Shown piece after piece: positions 1 to 8,398 of a stretch of 64,000 nt of DNA. Below the pieces are notes generated by a model, which saw only the letters and a list, made by a program, of their open reading frames with translations, was not told where the DNA came from and searched no databases. The stretch is from positions 248,001 through 312,000 of the forward strand of contig NZ_JABBGF010000001.1 in assembly GCF_012927265.1 (NCBI RefSeq), in the 5' to 3' direction. Made by a program: the position numbers and the translations under genes. Origin of the DNA: Chryseobacterium cheonjiense (GTDB lineage Bacteria; Bacteroidota; Bacteroidia; Flavobacteriales; Weeksellaceae). Each line of letters starts with the position of its first letter. Within the stretch, counting starts at the first letter, position 1.

Positions 1-711
1 GTATTTTTCTTTAGATACAAAAAATCCATTGTAAGGAACTATTTTATTTAAAGTAATCGTTGAAATGTCAATTTTTGGATTTCTTATTACGTTTAGCTTC
101 AGACTTCCGGTAGCAATTATTTCGCCTGTATTTATAGTGTCAATTTTTATGTAAGGTCGGATTTCCATTTTCAGAGTATGACTGCCATCCGAAAGCGCTT
201 GATCTCCGCCATTATGAATAAATCGATTCCAAAAAGATTCGCTCCAGGAACCCTGACCATTCAAATTATCTATAAAAGGTCGGTTTAACGAAGTAGCCTT
301 ATCCTGGATTTCTGGTTGTGGAGCTCCCGGCATTAGATTGCTTTTATAAATTTCTTTTCCGTCCACAAACAATGTAAACTGATAATTTCCGCTTTTGAAT
401 AAAGAATCTACTGGAATTTCAGGTGCCAGAAAATGCTTGTAATTAGTCAGAGAATTGTCAAAATAAGTAACAAAAAAAAGATTGCTCTTGTTGGTAAGTG
501 TATAAGAATCCAAAAAGTCTTTCTGCTGTAAAATATCATTTCCGATTTTCTTATCAGTAAAAAATATTTTCCCGATGTTTTTTTTCTGTAATTCTGTTTT
601 TATACCTTCCGTTTCGACCATATTTAATTTTTGTCCGAAAGAAAAAAATTGAAACATTATCGCTAGCAATAAAGTCAGATAGGATTTATATGGTTTTGAG
701 AATGTAGACAT
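1..711 (-). CDS. Secreted protein of unknown function, C-terminus cut off by the window
   Basis: An uninterrupted frame of 237 codons runs from an ATG at 711 leftwards off the window. It begins with a positively charged, hydrophobic stretch ending in FSFGQ, a plausible Sec signal peptide cut near residue 26, so the product is probably exported. The rest reads as beta-rich, soluble sequence with no motif I recognise. A TAATTTTG promoter element sits 21 bases upstream of the start. It lies downstream of the AraC-type regulator gene on the same strand, but has its own promoter. It could be the N-terminal accessory part of a larger secreted enzyme; nothing visible here decides that. Confidence 0.6.
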   Translation of the reverse strand, partial: MSTFSKPYKSYLTLLLAIMFQFFSFGQKLNMVETEGIKTELQKKNIGKIFFTDKKIGNDILQQKDFLDSYTLTNKSNLFFVTYFDNSLTNYKHFLAPEIPVDSLFKSGNYQFTLFVDGKEIYKSNLMPGAPQPEIQDKATSLNRPFIDNLNGQGSWSESFWNRFIHNGGDQALSDGSHTLKMEIRPYIKIDTINTGEIIATGSLKLNVIRNPKIDISTITLNKIVPYNGFFVSKEKY

Positions 712-731
712 GAGTATCTTTTTTTATCTGA

Positions 732-739
732 CAAAATTA
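732..739 (-). promoter_or_regulatory. Bacteroidetes -7 element TAATTTTG
   Basis: Matches TAnnTTTG on the minus strand, 21 bases upstream of the ATG of the partial secreted-protein gene. Confidence 0.5.
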
Positions 740-779
740 GACTTTCACTTTTGTAGAAAATAGAATGAAATTAACATAG

Positions 780-1583
780 CTATTTCTTCAGAATATTTCT
801 ATACTTTAAAGGGGTGATACCTATATTTTCTTTAAAACACCGGATGAAATGGCTTTGGTCGGAAAAACCGCATTCCAGCGCAACTTCCGATAAAGACTCA
901 AAGTCATTCATAATTTTTAAAGAATTTTCCACTTTTAGTTTCCTGAGATATTCTCCCAAAGTGCAGTGAAAATATTTCGGAAAATCCCTGCTCAAATGGA
1001 TTGGGTGAATGTTTACTATTTTTGCAAGGTCTGATAAATTCAGTTTTTCAGTAAAAGTTTCATGAAGAAGCTCATCGATTTGCTTTACCCAGACAGGATT
1101 TTTTCCTGTATTGTTTTTTGAGCCGGTTATTTTGTGGAAAATATTGAGCAGGAGTTGATCTACTGATGCCTCAAAAGAAGGGTCAATACTTTTTGTTTCA
1201 TTGGAAATACGGTACATCAATAGCTTTACTGCCGGATTTTTAATATTAAAGCTTCCTTCCGATTTATCTTTTAATAGCTGATTTCTATTAAACCAATCTT
1301 CCGAAATTTCAATATGGAAACCTCTTGTAAAAACATCAGGTTTTGTATTGTAGTGCGAGTCCTGCCAGTGATGGTAGAGCAAGGTTCCGGCTTCGCATTC
1401 GTACACTTCTTTTTTATTACCTTCAGTCATATTTCCCTGCAGTAAAAATGTGAAATAAGGATTTTCGTGATAATGCCAGTCTACAAATGAATGCGTATAT
1501 TCAGTATCTGTAATTGTTAATCCCCCGAAACGCAAAGTTTCGGTAGTTTGTCCAAAGAACTCACCATTACGAAGATTTTTCAT
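780..1583 (-). CDS. AraC-family transcriptional regulator
   Basis: 267 residues. The C-terminal ~100 residues form the double helix-turn-helix of AraC/XylS regulators: a first helix pair around LSDLAKIVNIHPIHLSRDF, and a second with the hallmark ALECGFSDQSHFIRCFK followed by GITPLKYR. The N-terminal part (WHYHENPYF, EAGTLLYHHW) resembles a cupin-like sensing domain with several histidines. The start overlaps the stop of the preceding regulator gene by four bases (ATGA), so the two are translationally coupled and probably act on the same stimulus. The ligand and target genes cannot be told from sequence; the adjacent secreted-protein gene at 1-711 is one candidate target. Confidence 0.88.
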   Translation of the reverse strand: MKNLRNGEFFGQTTETLRFGGLTITDTEYTHSFVDWHYHENPYFTFLLQGNMTEGNKKEVYECEAGTLLYHHWQDSHYNTKPDVFTRGFHIEISEDWFNRNQLLKDKSEGSFNIKNPAVKLLMYRISNETKSIDPSFEASVDQLLLNIFHKITGSKNNTGKNPVWVKQIDELLHETFTEKLNLSDLAKIVNIHPIHLSRDFPKYFHCTLGEYLRKLKVENSLKIMNDFESLSEVALECGFSDQSHFIRCFKENIGITPLKYRNILKK

Positions 1584-2512
1584 AGCGCAATTTTTTGTTT
1601 TAAATCTTCAATCTGCACATATATTTTATTGAAAAACTTCTTCCGGTCACGATTACCGGAAGTATTGAGCGACTTTGAGTTTTTAATCTGATGTTCAAAG
1701 TAATTCTGCGTTTCTTTGCAGGTCTTTTCGTCATTAATCAATAAATACCCGAACATATTGGTGGGAATGGCAAAAAGAGACTGTTGCGGATGATGGAAAA
1801 ATATATCATTGGAGAGATGCATCAGTTCATTTTCATACAAATGGAATTTTGGGTTGTTCTCAGTTTTCTTTTCAATATATTCTATTAATTCCTTCAGTTC
1901 CTGAAGGATAATTCCTGCTTCATTTTTTTTCAAAAGACCCGTTTCGTGATAATATACAATTTGCTGTAAAACACTGGCGGCAGTCATGTCATTCCACAAT
2001 TCAACCACGTTCTGTTCTTCATATATTTTTCTTAATTCTTTGGTATTCAATTCAAAATTAGGAGGAGAAAATTCTAAGAAAGGGATAAAGACCTGTTGGG
2101 CATTAAGAAGATTCATCCAGACATAAACCTTAAAACGGGAAAGCAGCGTATCTGAAAGGGTGTAAAAGAAAGGGATGTCTTTCGCGGAGTAATAGATGGT
2201 CATTTCATTACTGAGCGGCAGATTTTCAAAAACGGTAAGGTTATTCCTGAAAAAAGATTCCAGATCTTCGGTTTTAGATACTGCTGATGTTTTTCTCACA
2301 ACAATCTGATGGTCGGAAATCTGAAACTGATCCAAAGAAATCTGGAAATATTTCGCCAGTTCCAGAGCTTCTTCAAAACTGAATTTTGCTTTCAGGGAAC
2401 TTCTTCGGTGCGCGGCATCGTAGCTGATATGGAGAATATTGGCAATTTCGTCATTCAACGAGTTATCACCGATTTTTCTCCGGATTTCTTTAAGCAAACG
2501 TTCCTGATGCAT
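1580..2512 (-). CDS. Helix-turn-helix protein of unknown role, first gene of a regulator pair
   Basis: 310 residues. Residues ~1-60 look like a lambda-repressor/XRE-like helix-turn-helix (LNDEIANILHISYDAAHRR followed by FSFEEALELAKYFQISLDQF). The remaining ~240 residues are helical, with no recognised domain; they may be a sensing or oligomerisation region. There is no signal peptide or membrane segment. A TAAATTTG element lies 15 bases upstream of the start, and the stop codon overlaps the AraC-type gene, so both genes form one operon. It is divergent from the CDP-alcohol phosphotransferase gene, with about 110 bases between the starts. Function beyond probable DNA binding is unknown. Confidence 0.75.
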   Translation of the reverse strand: MHQERLLKEIRRKIGDNSLNDEIANILHISYDAAHRRSSLKAKFSFEEALELAKYFQISLDQFQISDHQIVVRKTSAVSKTEDLESFFRNNLTVFENLPLSNEMTIYYSAKDIPFFYTLSDTLLSRFKVYVWMNLLNAQQVFIPFLEFSPPNFELNTKELRKIYEEQNVVELWNDMTAASVLQQIVYYHETGLLKKNEAGIILQELKELIEYIEKKTENNPKFHLYENELMHLSNDIFFHHPQQSLFAIPTNMFGYLLINDEKTCKETQNYFEHQIKNSKSLNTSGNRDRKKFFNKIYVQIEDLKQKIAL

Positions 2513-2527
2513 ATTTTGCGATTTTCA

Positions 2528-2535
2528 CAAATTTA
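2528..2535 (-). promoter_or_regulatory. -7 element TAAATTTG for the regulator pair
   Basis: Perfect TAnnTTTG on the minus strand, 15 bases upstream of the ATG at 2512. Confidence 0.55.
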
Positions 2536-2584
2536 GAAATTTATTTTAATTTTTTTCCGCATTTATCCCATTACTTTTCACCAA

Positions 2585-2592
2585 TATTTTTG
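2585..2592 (+). promoter_or_regulatory. -7 element TATTTTTG for the CDP-alcohol phosphotransferase gene
   Basis: Perfect TAnnTTTG, 30 bases upstream of the ATG at 2623. It is divergent from the element at 2528-2535. Confidence 0.5.
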
Positions 2593-2622
2593 AAGTATAA
2601 TTTTAAAAATCAATAAACTATT

Positions 2623-3222
2623 ATGAAAACACTGCCTTATATTTTAATCTCTTTACGGTTTATTCTTGCGCCTGTCATTCTTTCCTTATCTTATTTTATT
2701 GGTGAAAAATCCAGATTTTTAATTTTAATATTGATGTACTTTGGATTATTAACGGATATTTTCGATGGAATAATTGCCCGGAAAACAGGAGTTTCTTCTG
2801 AAAAATTAAGGAGACTGGACAGTCAGACCGATATGGTTTTCTGGCTTTCTTTGGGATTCGCAGCATACTTTTTAAATCCTGATTTAATAAAAGATGAATG
2901 GATTGGCGTCGTTATAATTCTGGGAATGGAGGCTTTATGTTATATCGTAAGCTGGGTGAAATTCGGAAAAGAAACCTGTACCCATGCCTTTCTGTCAAAA
3001 ATGTGGGGATTGAGTCTGCTCGTGGCATTTACTTATCTCATTGGCTTTCAACAAGCGGGATGGTCATTTTATTTATCTGTCATTTTAGGATTTATCGCAC
3101 ATATCGACGTAATTATGATCATTCTGATTCTTCCGAAATGGCAATATGATGTTCCGAGTTCTTACCACGCATGGAAAATCAGAAAAGGAAAAAAGAGGAG
3201 AAAGTCGGTATTGTTCAATTGA
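2623..3222 (+). CDS. CDP-alcohol phosphatidyltransferase family membrane protein
   Basis: 199 residues with about five or six hydrophobic segments. The family's active-site motif is present near residues 45-70: D-x2-DG-x2-AR, then D-x3-D (DIFDGIIARK ... LDSQTD). These aspartates bind the metal and CDP-alcohol in known members. The conserved glycine between AR and the last two aspartates is a leucine here (EKLRRLD), which is unusual. The family exchanges CMP for an alcohol such as glycerol phosphate, inositol phosphate or serine; the acceptor cannot be assigned. The gene stands alone, with its own promoter and a terminator at 3273-3306. The basic C-terminus (RKGKKRRK) probably lies in the cytoplasm. 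Confidence 0.8.
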   Translation: MKTLPYILISLRFILAPVILSLSYFIGEKSRFLILILMYFGLLTDIFDGIIARKTGVSSEKLRRLDSQTDMVFWLSLGFAAYFLNPDLIKDEWIGVVIILGMEALCYIVSWVKFGKETCTHAFLSKMWGLSLLVAFTYLIGFQQAGWSFYLSVILGFIAHIDVIMIILILPKWQYDVPSSYHAWKIRKGKKRRKSVLFN

Positions 3223-3272
3223 TAATCATCCCAACATATTTTTACCTTAAATAATTGATAAATGATTTAATT

Positions 3273-3306
3273 AAAACGGAGCAATCTTTATATTGCTCTG
3301 TTTTTT
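3273..3306 (+). terminator. Rho-independent terminator
   Basis: Seven-base-pair core stem GAGCAAT/ATTGCTC (3279-3285 with 3292-3298), extended outward by weaker pairs and followed by six T. It separates the CDP-alcohol phosphotransferase gene from asnS. Confidence 0.75.
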
Positions 3307-3307
3307 G

Positions 3308-3315
3308 TAACTTTG
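3308..3315 (+). promoter_or_regulatory. -7 element TAACTTTG for asnS
   Basis: Perfect TAnnTTTG directly behind the preceding terminator, 37 bases upstream of the asnS start. Confidence 0.6.
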
Positions 3316-3352
3316 CACTCATTAATTTTTACACAAAAATTTTAATCAACAA

Positions 3353-4801
3353 ATGAAAAAGCAGACAATTAAGGAAATCCTGGAGGATTACAAGAAAGTA
3401 TTACATCATGACATTACGGTTTACGGCTGGGTAAGAACATTCCGTGCCAATCGTTTCATCGCGCTTAATGATGGTTCTACGATTAATAATTTGCAGATTG
3501 TTGTTGATTTCGAAAATTTCGACGAAGAAATTATTTCTAAAATCAGTACGGCAGCTTCCCTTAAAATTGTTGGTGAAGTGGTAGAAAGCCAGGGTGCAGG
3601 ACAGGCCGTAGAAATCCTCGCGAAGAAAATTACCATTTTAGGAGATAATTTTACGGAGGAGAGAGACAAAACCATCCTTCAGCCTAAAAAACACTCGCTG
3701 GAAACATTAAGAGAGCAGGCTCACTTAAGATTCAGAACCAATTTATTCGGAGCGGTCTTCAGAGTGCGTCACGCCGTAAGTTTTGCCATCCATTCATTCT
3801 TCAACCAGAATCGGTTCTTTTATATCAATACACCTGTAATTACCGGTGCAGATGCGGAAGGAGCGGGAGAGATGTTTGGAGTTACCAACTTTGATTTAAA
3901 CAATATCCCGAGAGATGAACAGGGAGACATTGATTTTGCACAGGATTTCTTCGGAAAAAAGACCAACCTAACGGTTTCCGGACAGCTTGAAGGGGAAACG
4001 GCAGCAATGGGATTGGGAAGAATTTATACATTCGGTCCTACGTTCCGTGCAGAAAATTCAAATACGACAAGACACCTGGCAGAATTCTGGATGATTGAAC
4101 CGGAAGTCGCTTTCAACAACTTGGAAGATAATATTGACCTTGCGGAAGATTTCCTGAAATATGTGATACAGTATGTTTTGGATAACTGTAAAGACGATCT
4201 TGAATTCCTGGACAAACGTTTTGAAGAAGAGCAAAAATCAAAGCCGGAAAAAGAAAGAGCGAAAGAAGGTCTTATCGAAAAACTTGAAAATGTAGTTTCC
4301 AAACGTTTCAAGAGAGTTTCTTATACGGAAGCGATTGAGATTTTATTAAACTCTAAAGAAAATAAAAAAGGCAAATTTGTATATCCTGTTGAAAAATGGG
4401 GAACTGATCTTCAATCGGAGCACGAAAGATATTTGGTTGAAAAACACTTCGAAAGTCCCGTAGTTCTGTTTGATTATCCGAAAGAGATCAAAGCATTCTA
4501 CATGAAGCTTAATGAAGACGGGAAAACCGTTGCGGCAATGGATGTTCTTTTCCCGGGAATCGGTGAAATCATCGGAGGTTCTGAAAGAGAAGCACGCTTG
4601 GATGTATTAAAGCAGAAAATGGCAGAAATGCATGTGGATGAGCATGAACTTTGGTGGTATTTAGACACCAGAAAATTCGGTTCTGTTCCGCACGCCGGTT
4701 TTGGATTAGGATTAGAAAGGCTGGTTCTTTTCGTAACGGGAATGACGAATATCAGAGACGTAATCCCTTTCCCTAGAACACCGAAAAACGCAGAATTCTA
4801 A
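3353..4801 (+). CDS. asnS: Asparaginyl-tRNA synthetase
   Basis: 482 residues, the normal length for bacterial AsnRS. An N-terminal OB-fold anticodon-binding domain (about 1-115, with [19 protein letters not shown]) is followed by the class II catalytic core. Motif 2 is visible as [22 protein letters not shown] and motif 3 as [15 protein letters not shown] near the C-terminus. The [10 protein letters not shown] wording is typical of AsnRS rather than AspRS. The enzyme charges tRNA-Asn with asparagine in the cytoplasm. The gene has its own promoter and a strong terminator at 4821-4853, so it is a single-gene unit. Confidence 0.97.
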   Translation: MKKQTIKEILEDYKKVLHHDITVYGWVRTFRANRFIALNDGSTINNLQIVVDFENFDEEIISKISTAASLKIVGEVVESQGAGQAVEILAKKITILGDNFTEERDKTILQPKKHSLETLREQAHLRFRTNLFGAVFRVRHAVSFAIHSFFNQNRFFYINTPVITGADAEGAGEMFGVTNFDLNNIPRDEQGDIDFAQDFFGKKTNLTVSGQLEGETAAMGLGRIYTFGPTFRAENSNTTRHLAEFWMIEPEVAFNNLEDNIDLAEDFLKYVIQYVLDNCKDDLEFLDKRFEEEQKSKPEKERAKEGLIEKLENVVSKRFKRVSYTEAIEILLNSKENKKGKFVYPVEKWGTDLQSEHERYLVEKHFESPVVLFDYPKEIKAFYMKLNEDGKTVAAMDVLFPGIGEIIGGSEREARLDVLKQKMAEMHVDEHELWWYLDTRKFGSVPHAGFGLGLERLVLFVTGMTNIRDVIPFPRTPKNAEF

Positions 4802-4820
4802 AAACATTCTTAAATACTGA

Positions 4821-4853
4821 AATCCTTCTGTTTAAAACGGAAGGATTTTTTTA
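4821..4853 (+). terminator. asnS terminator
   Basis: Eight-base-pair stem AATCCTTC/GAAGGATT (4821-4828 with 4840-4847) followed by a T run. Confidence 0.85.
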
Positions 4854-5008
4854 TTGACATTACTAAAATTTTGGAAATGAGCACGATTGTAAAATGTCTT
4901 AATTAATAAAAATTTTCTCTTTATTACAAAGTTAATAAAAATTCAGTTGAAATTCTCGCTTTTTGGGGCAACAGGAGAAACCCTGATAAATTGGAAATAT
5001 AAATAATA

Positions 5009-5044
5009 AAAAGCCCTGACAAACATTGGTCAGGGCTTTTCTGT
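5009..5044. terminator. Strong hairpin with A run and T run (orphan terminator)
   Basis: Perfect ten-base-pair stem AAGCCCTGAC with GTCAGGGCTT (5011-5020 with 5029-5038), loop of eight, A-rich before and T-rich after, so it could terminate in both directions. No gene ends directly upstream on either strand. Confidence 0.7.
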
Positions 5045-5097
5045 TTATTTTAAATAGCTTATTATACTGTAACTACTGCAAAAATCGTGCTAAAATT

Positions 5098-5105
5098 TAT
5101 TTTTG
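5098..5105 (+). promoter_or_regulatory. -7 element TATTTTTG for rpoN
   Basis: TAnnTTTG match 56 bases upstream of the rpoN start. Confidence 0.45.
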
Positions 5106-5161
5106 TCAGAATATTTTACTAAATTCGTGCAATATGTTATGTTAAAACACCATCTAGTAAT

Positions 5162-6625
5162 ATGCTTAAACAACACTTACAACTCAAATTAGGACAAAAG
5201 TTGGCGCCTCAGCAGATTCAGTTGATGAAGCTGATCCAGCTTCACACTCTGGAATTTGAAGAGGAACTTGAAAGAGAATTGGAAGAAAATCCTGCATTGG
5301 AAATTGTAAAAGAAGAATCTAAAGAGGATGATTTCTCGTCTCTGGAAGACTCTTATGAAAGTGAGGGTACGGAAAGCATTGAAACGGATTTTGATGTAGA
5401 CCAATATCTTTATGACGACGAGCCAAACTATAAAACAGCATCCAGCAATTATTCCCCTGACGACGAAGAATTTGATAATGAAAGCCTTTTAACCGAAGGG
5501 CAGTCTCTTTACGATTATCTTCTGGAGCAGATCCATCTTGTGAACATAAGCGAAGAGGATGAAAAAATTGCAGAATATCTCATCGGAAACTTAGATACAG
5601 ATGGCTACCTCAGAAGGGAAATAAAATCAATTGTTGATGACCTCGCGTTTTCACAGGGTATTTATACCACTAAGGAAAGAGTAGATGATATCCTTGAGAA
5701 TTATATCCAAAAGCTCGATCCGCCAGGTGTAGGAGCGAGAGGACTTCAGGAATGTCTTCTTTTGCAGATCGAAAAGAAAGTAAGTTCTGATAAAGCGGTT
5801 TCTCTGGCTGCCAATATTTTGAGGTATCAGTTTGATGCGCTTACCAACAAACATTATAACAAGATTATTCAGAAATATGATATTGAGGAGGAAGATCTGA
5901 GAGATGCGCTGGATGAGATTTCAAAACTATCTCCAAAAGTAGGAGGAAATTTTGATACTCAGACCATTACCATCAATCAGGAGATTATTCCGGATTTTGT
6001 AATACAGGTAAAAGACGGACAGGTACTTCCGATGCTGAACAGTAAAAATGCTCCTACGTTAAGGGTTTCTGAGGAATATAAAGATATTTTAACAACGTAT
6101 TCTCACGATAAAAATTCGTCTGAACATAAGCAGGCTGCATTATTTATCAAACAAAAGCTTGACGCTGCCAAATGGTATATTGATGCTATTAATCAACGTC
6201 AGAATACCTTATTGCAGACAATTACTGCAATTGTAAAATTTCAGAAAGACTATTTTATCACGGGAGATGAAAAATCGTTAAAACCGATGATTCTGAAAGA
6301 TATTGCCGATATTACAGGATTTGATATTTCTACCATTTCAAGAGTCGTAAAGAGCAAATATGCCGATACTCCCAACGGAATTATCTATCTCAAAGACCTT
6401 TTTTCAGACAGTCTTACCAATGATGACGGGGAGGAAGTTTCCACAAAAGAAATTAAGACCCATCTTCAGGAGGTGATCAGCAAAGAGAATAAAAGGAAGC
6501 CACTAACCGACGATGCGCTGGTAATGATCCTGAAAGAACAGGGGTACAATATTGCCAGAAGAACAATCGCCAAATACCGCGAACAGCTCAATATTCCGGT
6601 TGCAAGATTAAGAAAAGAACTTTAA
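5162..6625 (+). CDS. rpoN: RNA polymerase sigma-54 factor
   Basis: 487 residues. Region I is the glutamine- and leucine-rich N-terminus (LKQHLQLKLGQKLAPQQIQ, then LEENPALEI) that contacts enhancer-binding activators. An acidic linker (about 55-120) follows, then the core-binding domain and the DNA-binding region with a helix-turn-helix (LKDIADITGFDISTISRVVK). The RpoN box ARRTIAKYRE near residues 465-475 recognises the -24 element. All diagnostic parts are intact. Sigma-54 directs core polymerase to GG-N10-GC promoters and needs an AAA+ activator to open them. It has its own promoter and a strong terminator. A candidate sigma-54 site lies upstream of the polysaccharide locus at 30702-30717. 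Confidence 0.97.
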   Translation: MLKQHLQLKLGQKLAPQQIQLMKLIQLHTLEFEEELERELEENPALEIVKEESKEDDFSSLEDSYESEGTESIETDFDVDQYLYDDEPNYKTASSNYSPDDEEFDNESLLTEGQSLYDYLLEQIHLVNISEEDEKIAEYLIGNLDTDGYLRREIKSIVDDLAFSQGIYTTKERVDDILENYIQKLDPPGVGARGLQECLLLQIEKKVSSDKAVSLAANILRYQFDALTNKHYNKIIQKYDIEEEDLRDALDEISKLSPKVGGNFDTQTITINQEIIPDFVIQVKDGQVLPMLNSKNAPTLRVSEEYKDILTTYSHDKNSSEHKQAALFIKQKLDAAKWYIDAINQRQNTLLQTITAIVKFQKDYFITGDEKSLKPMILKDIADITGFDISTISRVVKSKYADTPNGIIYLKDLFSDSLTNDDGEEVSTKEIKTHLQEVISKENKRKPLTDDALVMILKEQGYNIARRTIAKYREQLNIPVARLRKEL

Positions 6626-6628
6626 AAT

Positions 6629-6658
6629 AAAAAGCACTTCAACATGAAGTGCTTTTTT
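6629..6658. terminator. Bidirectional terminator between rpoN and the convergent membrane-protein gene
   Basis: Thirteen-base-pair perfect stem (6629-6641 with 6645-6657) with a three-base loop. A run on the left and T run on the right allow termination of both convergent transcripts. Confidence 0.85.
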
Positions 6659-6682
6659 ATGATATTTAGTTTATTAGAAATA

Positions 6683-7357
6683 TTAAATTTCCTGAGAATC
6701 AATTTCTCTGAGCTGCTTAAGATTTTTATCAAGCTTACTCATGATTATTCCATAAACCAGCCTGTAGTAAAGCCAGATCAGCAATACTGAAAATGCAGTG
6801 GTCACAATGACCCCGACTACAAATATGGTCATCTCAGAACTTTTAGGCTCTACATTCTGGGCGTTTAAAGAGTAAAATATAAAGATGGTAAAGATTGAGG
6901 TAAACGCTACCAACAGGAGAATACTGATCAAAATAAAGGCATTGACGGTTTTCTTGAATGTAATAATTCTAGTTATCAATCCTTTAAGATTTTCCTCAAT
7001 TCTTATTTTACGGTAATTCTGATAAAATTTAAATACAAAATATGCTGTTACAATAATGCTCAACACCTTCAGTATCCAGTAAATGTTATCGAAGCTGCTT
7101 TCAATCTGAGGTGTTTTCTGTGCGCCCAGCTTTTCCAGGATGTTGAGAAACCCATTGTCTTCTTCACTCTGAAAGAAATAAAAGATCCCCATTACAGAGA
7201 ATAACAAAAATTCCGCTACGCTGATCCAGAAAATATATTTCACATAATTTCGTGATTTTCTGTTGAGCATCTTAAGGATTTCATTGTCGTCGTATTTCTT
7301 CTGAACAGGTTGTTCCTGCCACGTCTTCTTAAAGCTGTCTAAATCAAATTCAGGCAT
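6683..7357 (-). CDS. Four-helix membrane protein coupled to an ECF sigma factor
   Basis: 224 residues. The soluble N-terminus (1-38, with LDSFKKTWQEQ) is followed by four hydrophobic segments at about 41-62, 92-112, 138-163 and 177-200, and a short charged C-terminal tail. The start overlaps the end of the ECF sigma-factor gene by eight bases, so the two are translationally coupled. That arrangement is usual for a sigma factor with a cognate membrane regulator, but no classical anti-sigma zinc motif (HxxxCxxC) is visible in the N-terminus. It may be an anti-sigma-like partner of a type special to flavobacteria; the function is inferred from context only. Confidence 0.7.
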   Translation of the reverse strand: MPEFDLDSFKKTWQEQPVQKKYDDNEILKMLNRKSRNYVKYIFWISVAEFLLFSVMGIFYFFQSEEDNGFLNILEKLGAQKTPQIESSFDNIYWILKVLSIIVTAYFVFKFYQNYRKIRIEENLKGLITRIITFKKTVNAFILISILLLVAFTSIFTIFIFYSLNAQNVEPKSSEMTIFVVGVIVTTAFSVLLIWLYYRLVYGIIMSKLDKNLKQLREIDSQEI

Positions 7358-7841
7358 ATTTTTCCATCTTTTCTTTAAGGGTTTTCTTTAATCTGTTCAT
7401 TTTCACACGCGCATTAACTTCGGTGATCCCGAGGTTTTCTGCAATATCCTTGTAAGGCAAATCATCCAGATACATCATTACAATCGCTCTTTCCACATTG
7501 GGAAGCGTTTTTATTACAGTGTACAAAAGTGATACCTGCTGTTGCTTTTCATCATCATCTTCAATAAAATCGGCATGATTGATGTCCAGTTCATTGGTGG
7601 GTAAACTTTTGGCTTTTTTCCTGAAGAGGGTAATGGCCGTGTTAAGGGCCACGCGATACATCCATGTAGAAATTTTAGAATTTCCTTTAAATGAGTCATA
7701 ACTTCTCCATAATTGTAACACAATTTCCTGAAAAAGATCTTCCTCATCCTCCAAAGAATTGGTATATAAACGCGAAACTTTGATAATCAAACCCTGATTA
7801 TCCTTGATAAGCTGCGCAAATTCTTTTTCCTTTGAGGCCAA
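7350..7841 (-). CDS. ECF-type RNA polymerase sigma factor (sigma-70 family)
   Basis: About 163 residues from the TTG at 7841. Region 2 is clear (DEEDLFQEIVLQLWRSYDSF, then STWMYRVALNTAITLFRK), joined by an acidic linker (DINHADFIEDDDE) to region 4 (LPNVERAIVMMYLDDLPYKDIAENLGITEVNARVK, a helix-turn-helix). The frame stays open to 7976, but those 45 extra codons include unlikely sequence and reach toward the rnpB promoter. Most relatives begin near KEKEFAQLIK, and a TATCTTCG promoter-like element on the minus strand (7866-7873) fits a start at 7841. An ATG at 7895 is the alternative. It likely controls its own operon together with the downstream membrane protein. Confidence 0.85.
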   Translation of the reverse strand: MASKEKEFAQLIKDNQGLIIKVSRLYTNSLEDEEDLFQEIVLQLWRSYDSFKGNSKISTWMYRVALNTAITLFRKKAKSLPTNELDINHADFIEDDDEKQQQVSLLYTVIKTLPNVERAIVMMYLDDLPYKDIAENLGITEVNARVKMNRLKKTLKEKMEKYA

Positions 7842-7959
7842 TGTGGATGTGTAATTTTTGTAGCACGAAGATAAAGAAAATATCAATTTAAGCATGTAAT
7901 AATTTAACAATCTAGCAATTATTAAAGTCGGCGTGAATTTCCATTGTTGTGTTGGTGCA

Positions 7960-7991
7960 TTGCTGAATTGTAACATTTAATCGTATCTTTG
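7960..7991 (+). promoter_or_regulatory. rnpB promoter (TTG ... TATCTTTG)
   Basis: TTG at 7960-7962 and TATCTTTG at 7984-7991 with a 21-base spacer fit the Bacteroidetes housekeeping promoter (-33/-7). The mature RNA 5' end is predicted four bases downstream, which supports both calls. Confidence 0.75.
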
Positions 7992-7994
7992 CAG

Positions 7995-8323
7995 CCACGA
8001 GAAAGTCGGCTTGTTGATTTCCCGTTTTCGGGAGGTAGGAAAGTCCGGACACCGTAGAGCAGCAAAGCGGATAACATCCGTCACCCGTGAGGGTAGGACA
8101 AGTGCAACAGAAAGGATGTACAGTTCGGCTGTAGTGAAATCAGGTAAACTCTTTGTGGTGCAATGATAAGTATATCGGTTCTTTTCAGTAATGAAAATAG
8201 GAGTTGCTCGCTCTGAAAGCCGAGGGGTAATCAGCTAAAGTCCTGCAGCAATGCAAGACGCAGATAAATAACAGGCACTTCTTCGGAAGAACAAAATCCG
8301 GCTTACAGATTTTCTCGTGGTTT
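7995..8323 (+). ncRNA. rnpB: RNase P RNA (bacterial class A)
   Basis: About 329 bases. The ends pair as helix P1 (CCACGAGAAA at 7995-8004 with TTTCTCGTGG at 8314-8323). The conserved core is present: GGAAAGTCCGGAC near the 5' part (CR-I), ACAGAAA after the P10/11 region, GGTAAACTC, and the 3' core stretch around GAGGGGTAATCAG. It is the catalytic RNA that cuts the 5' leader from pre-tRNA together with the RnpA protein. The transcript has its own promoter and ends in a short T run after P1 (GGTTTTTAT). It is divergent from the ECF sigma-factor gene. Confidence 0.95.
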
Positions 8324-8398
8324 TTATAGTTTGTAGCAAAGCTGGAAATTTAAACGTAAATATGTTGAACATCATATTCAGGCTTTTATCTTTCCGAA

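Larger units (their letters stand above)
4854..5161 (+). other. Intergenic region asnS-rpoN with an orphan hairpin
   Basis: No open frame of useful size and no tRNA is visible. The stretch holds an isolated terminator-like hairpin (5009-5044) and the rpoN promoter element (5098-5105). asnS already ends at its own terminator, so a short untranslated transcript ending at the second hairpin is possible but not shown. Confidence 0.5.

Noticed and set aside
7842..7976. Longer N-terminus of the ECF sigma factor
   Set aside because: The 45 extra codons have no family resemblance and run toward the rnpB promoter; a promoter-like element at 7866-7873 lies inside them.
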